64,000 nucleotides of DNA from DASXKD01 sp963707905. GTDB taxonomy: Bacteria > Actinomycetota > Actinomycetes > Streptosporangiales > Streptosporangiaceae. A program made the translations under genes and the position numbers. The notes beneath the pieces are model-generated. The model saw only the letters and a program-made list of their open reading frames with translations, did no database searches and was not told the DNA's origin. The stretch covers positions 30,795-94,794 of the forward strand of contig CAVPSA010000030.1 in NCBI GenBank assembly GCA_963707905.1, written 5' to 3'. Of this stretch, positions 63,296 through 64,000 are shown in pieces. The number at the start of each line of letters is the position of its first letter. Position 1 is the stretch's first letter.

Positions 63296-64000
63296 ATGAC
63301 ACGGCTACCAGGATCTGCCGCACGTCGTTACGGCAAGGTCTTTGATGAGATCGCGGCTGAGTATGACCGCCGCCGCCCGGCTTATCCTGACGAACTCGTC
63401 GACCAGGCTTGTCAGGTCGCGGGGATCGGGAGCGGTGCTCAGGTGCTTGAGGTCGGGTGTGGAAGCGGCCAACTGACGCGCAGCCTTTCCGCTCGGGGCC
63501 TGCACGTCACAGCACTCGAACCCGGCACGAGCCTCATAGCACTGGCCAGGCAGAACCTGGAAGGTGCTGGAAAGGTGGAATTTGTGAACGCCCAGTTTGA
63601 GGATGCATTGCTTCCGCGCGAGCAGTTTCAGGCCGTGTTCTCTGCGTCCGCGTTTCACTGGGTTGATCCTGAGGTTAGCTGGCAGAAGGCCGCTGACGTA
63701 CTTGTTCCCGGTGGAACGCTCGCCCTCGTGCAATACTGCGGAATTGAGGAGCCACGTAGCAAGCGAGATCAGGAAGCGTCACTCGCTGCCATAAGAAAGG
63801 TCGCCCCCGACATTGCCGATAATTGGCCCGAGTACAGGGATCTCGACGCTACGCTCGCCGGGATGGAGCAACGCAGTGGCAACGTCTCAGAGGTGTGGGC
63901 CTGGCTCGGCAGCTACGACGTAGGGCAAGATTATGCCGGCCGCTTGTTCGGTGATGTTCAGGTGGCAGTAATGCCAAAGCTCAGCGAGTACACTCCGGAC
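63296..64000 (+). CDS. Class I SAM-dependent methyltransferase (partial at window end)
   Basis: At least 235 codons, open to the window edge. SAM-binding motif I is VLEVGCGSGQLTRSL, motif II ALEPGTSL, and AVFSASAFHWVDPEVSW with VLVPGGTLALVQY are the later motifs of the Methyltransf_11/25 type (trans-aconitate or UbiE-like). It begins MTRLPGSAARRYGKVFDEIA, with CGGAGG ahead of the ATG, one base after the phosphotransferase stop. The substrate is unknown. Confidence 0.87.
   Translation, partial: MTRLPGSAARRYGKVFDEIAAEYDRRRPAYPDELVDQACQVAGIGSGAQVLEVGCGSGQLTRSLSARGLHVTALEPGTSLIALARQNLEGAGKVEFVNAQFEDALLPREQFQAVFSASAFHWVDPEVSWQKAADVLVPGGTLALVQYCGIEEPRSKRDQEASLAAIRKVAPDIADNWPEYRDLDATLAGMEQRSGNVSEVWAWLGSYDVGQDYAGRLFGDVQVAVMPKLSEYTPD

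Noticed and set aside
1..64000. CRISPR arrays, rRNA genes or a replication origin
   Set aside because: No regularly spaced repeat-spacer arrays, rRNA signatures or DnaA-box clusters were seen.

Overview
The window is a high-GC chromosomal segment of an actinomycete, probably a soil lineage near the Streptosporangiales or Streptomycetales. The evidence is strong third-position G/C, frequent GTG starts, actinobacterial families (DUF2252, LAL-type LuxR regulator, DUF6457, DUF6325, DUF5134, SHOCT proteins) and an SmtB-Zur operon. Genus cannot be called from the sequence alone.

Region 1 (0.3-27.5 kb) is a stress and anaerobic-type redox island. It opens with a small membrane protein, a carboxymuconolactone decarboxylase-like protein and a CoA-disulfide/polysulfide reductase fused to rhodanese. 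A tightly overlapping minus-strand operon follows (11123 to 3340): a PsrA/PhsA-type molybdoenzyme, a four-cluster ferredoxin subunit, a large degenerate-NuoF/GltD/ferredoxin fusion flavoprotein, a glucose dehydrogenase and a gluconolactonase. Next door are DUF6457 and MoeA (molybdenum cofactor). The island continues with a frameshifted Na+/H+ antiporter, DUF2252, K+ channel, FUSC, TMEM175, DUF1269, lipoprotein, LAL regulator, PLDc_N, CYTH-like and SHOCT genes. Nine copies of an intergenic element built on the palindrome CACCTAGGTG sit before genes here, in both orientations. Around them lie partial copies of neighbouring genes and leaders, so the island looks like a mosaic made by recombination at the element.

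Region 2 (27.6-42 kb) holds membrane and stress proteins, then a minus-strand aromatic catabolic operon: extradiol dioxygenase, fumarylacetoacetate hydrolase-family enzyme, acyl-CoA ligase, frameshifted flavin monooxygenase and DoxX. A TetR regulator is divergent to it. HdeD-like, diacylglycerol kinase-like and DUF1345 genes follow.

Region 3 (42-57 kb) is metal homeostasis. It has a Tat-exported propeller/FG-GAP protein, an ArsR/SmtB - His-rich protein - Fur/Zur operon, a zinc-type ABC transporter (binding protein, ATPase, two permeases), a CopA ATPase with three CsoR-like boxes upstream, a membrane/SCO1-like fusion, a lipoprotein and CsoR.

Region 4 (57-64 kb) has a DUF433/DUF5615 toxin-antitoxin pair, a tyrosine recombinase, tRNA-Arg(ACG), a decayed second DUF2252 gene, a RibD/DHFR-family reductase, a gene-poor stretch with IS-like repeats, a phosphotransferase and a methyltransferase cut by the window end.

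Caution: at least seven single-base frameshifts interrupt otherwise intact genes, and most look like one extra base. Sequencing insertion errors are a serious alternative to real pseudogenes.
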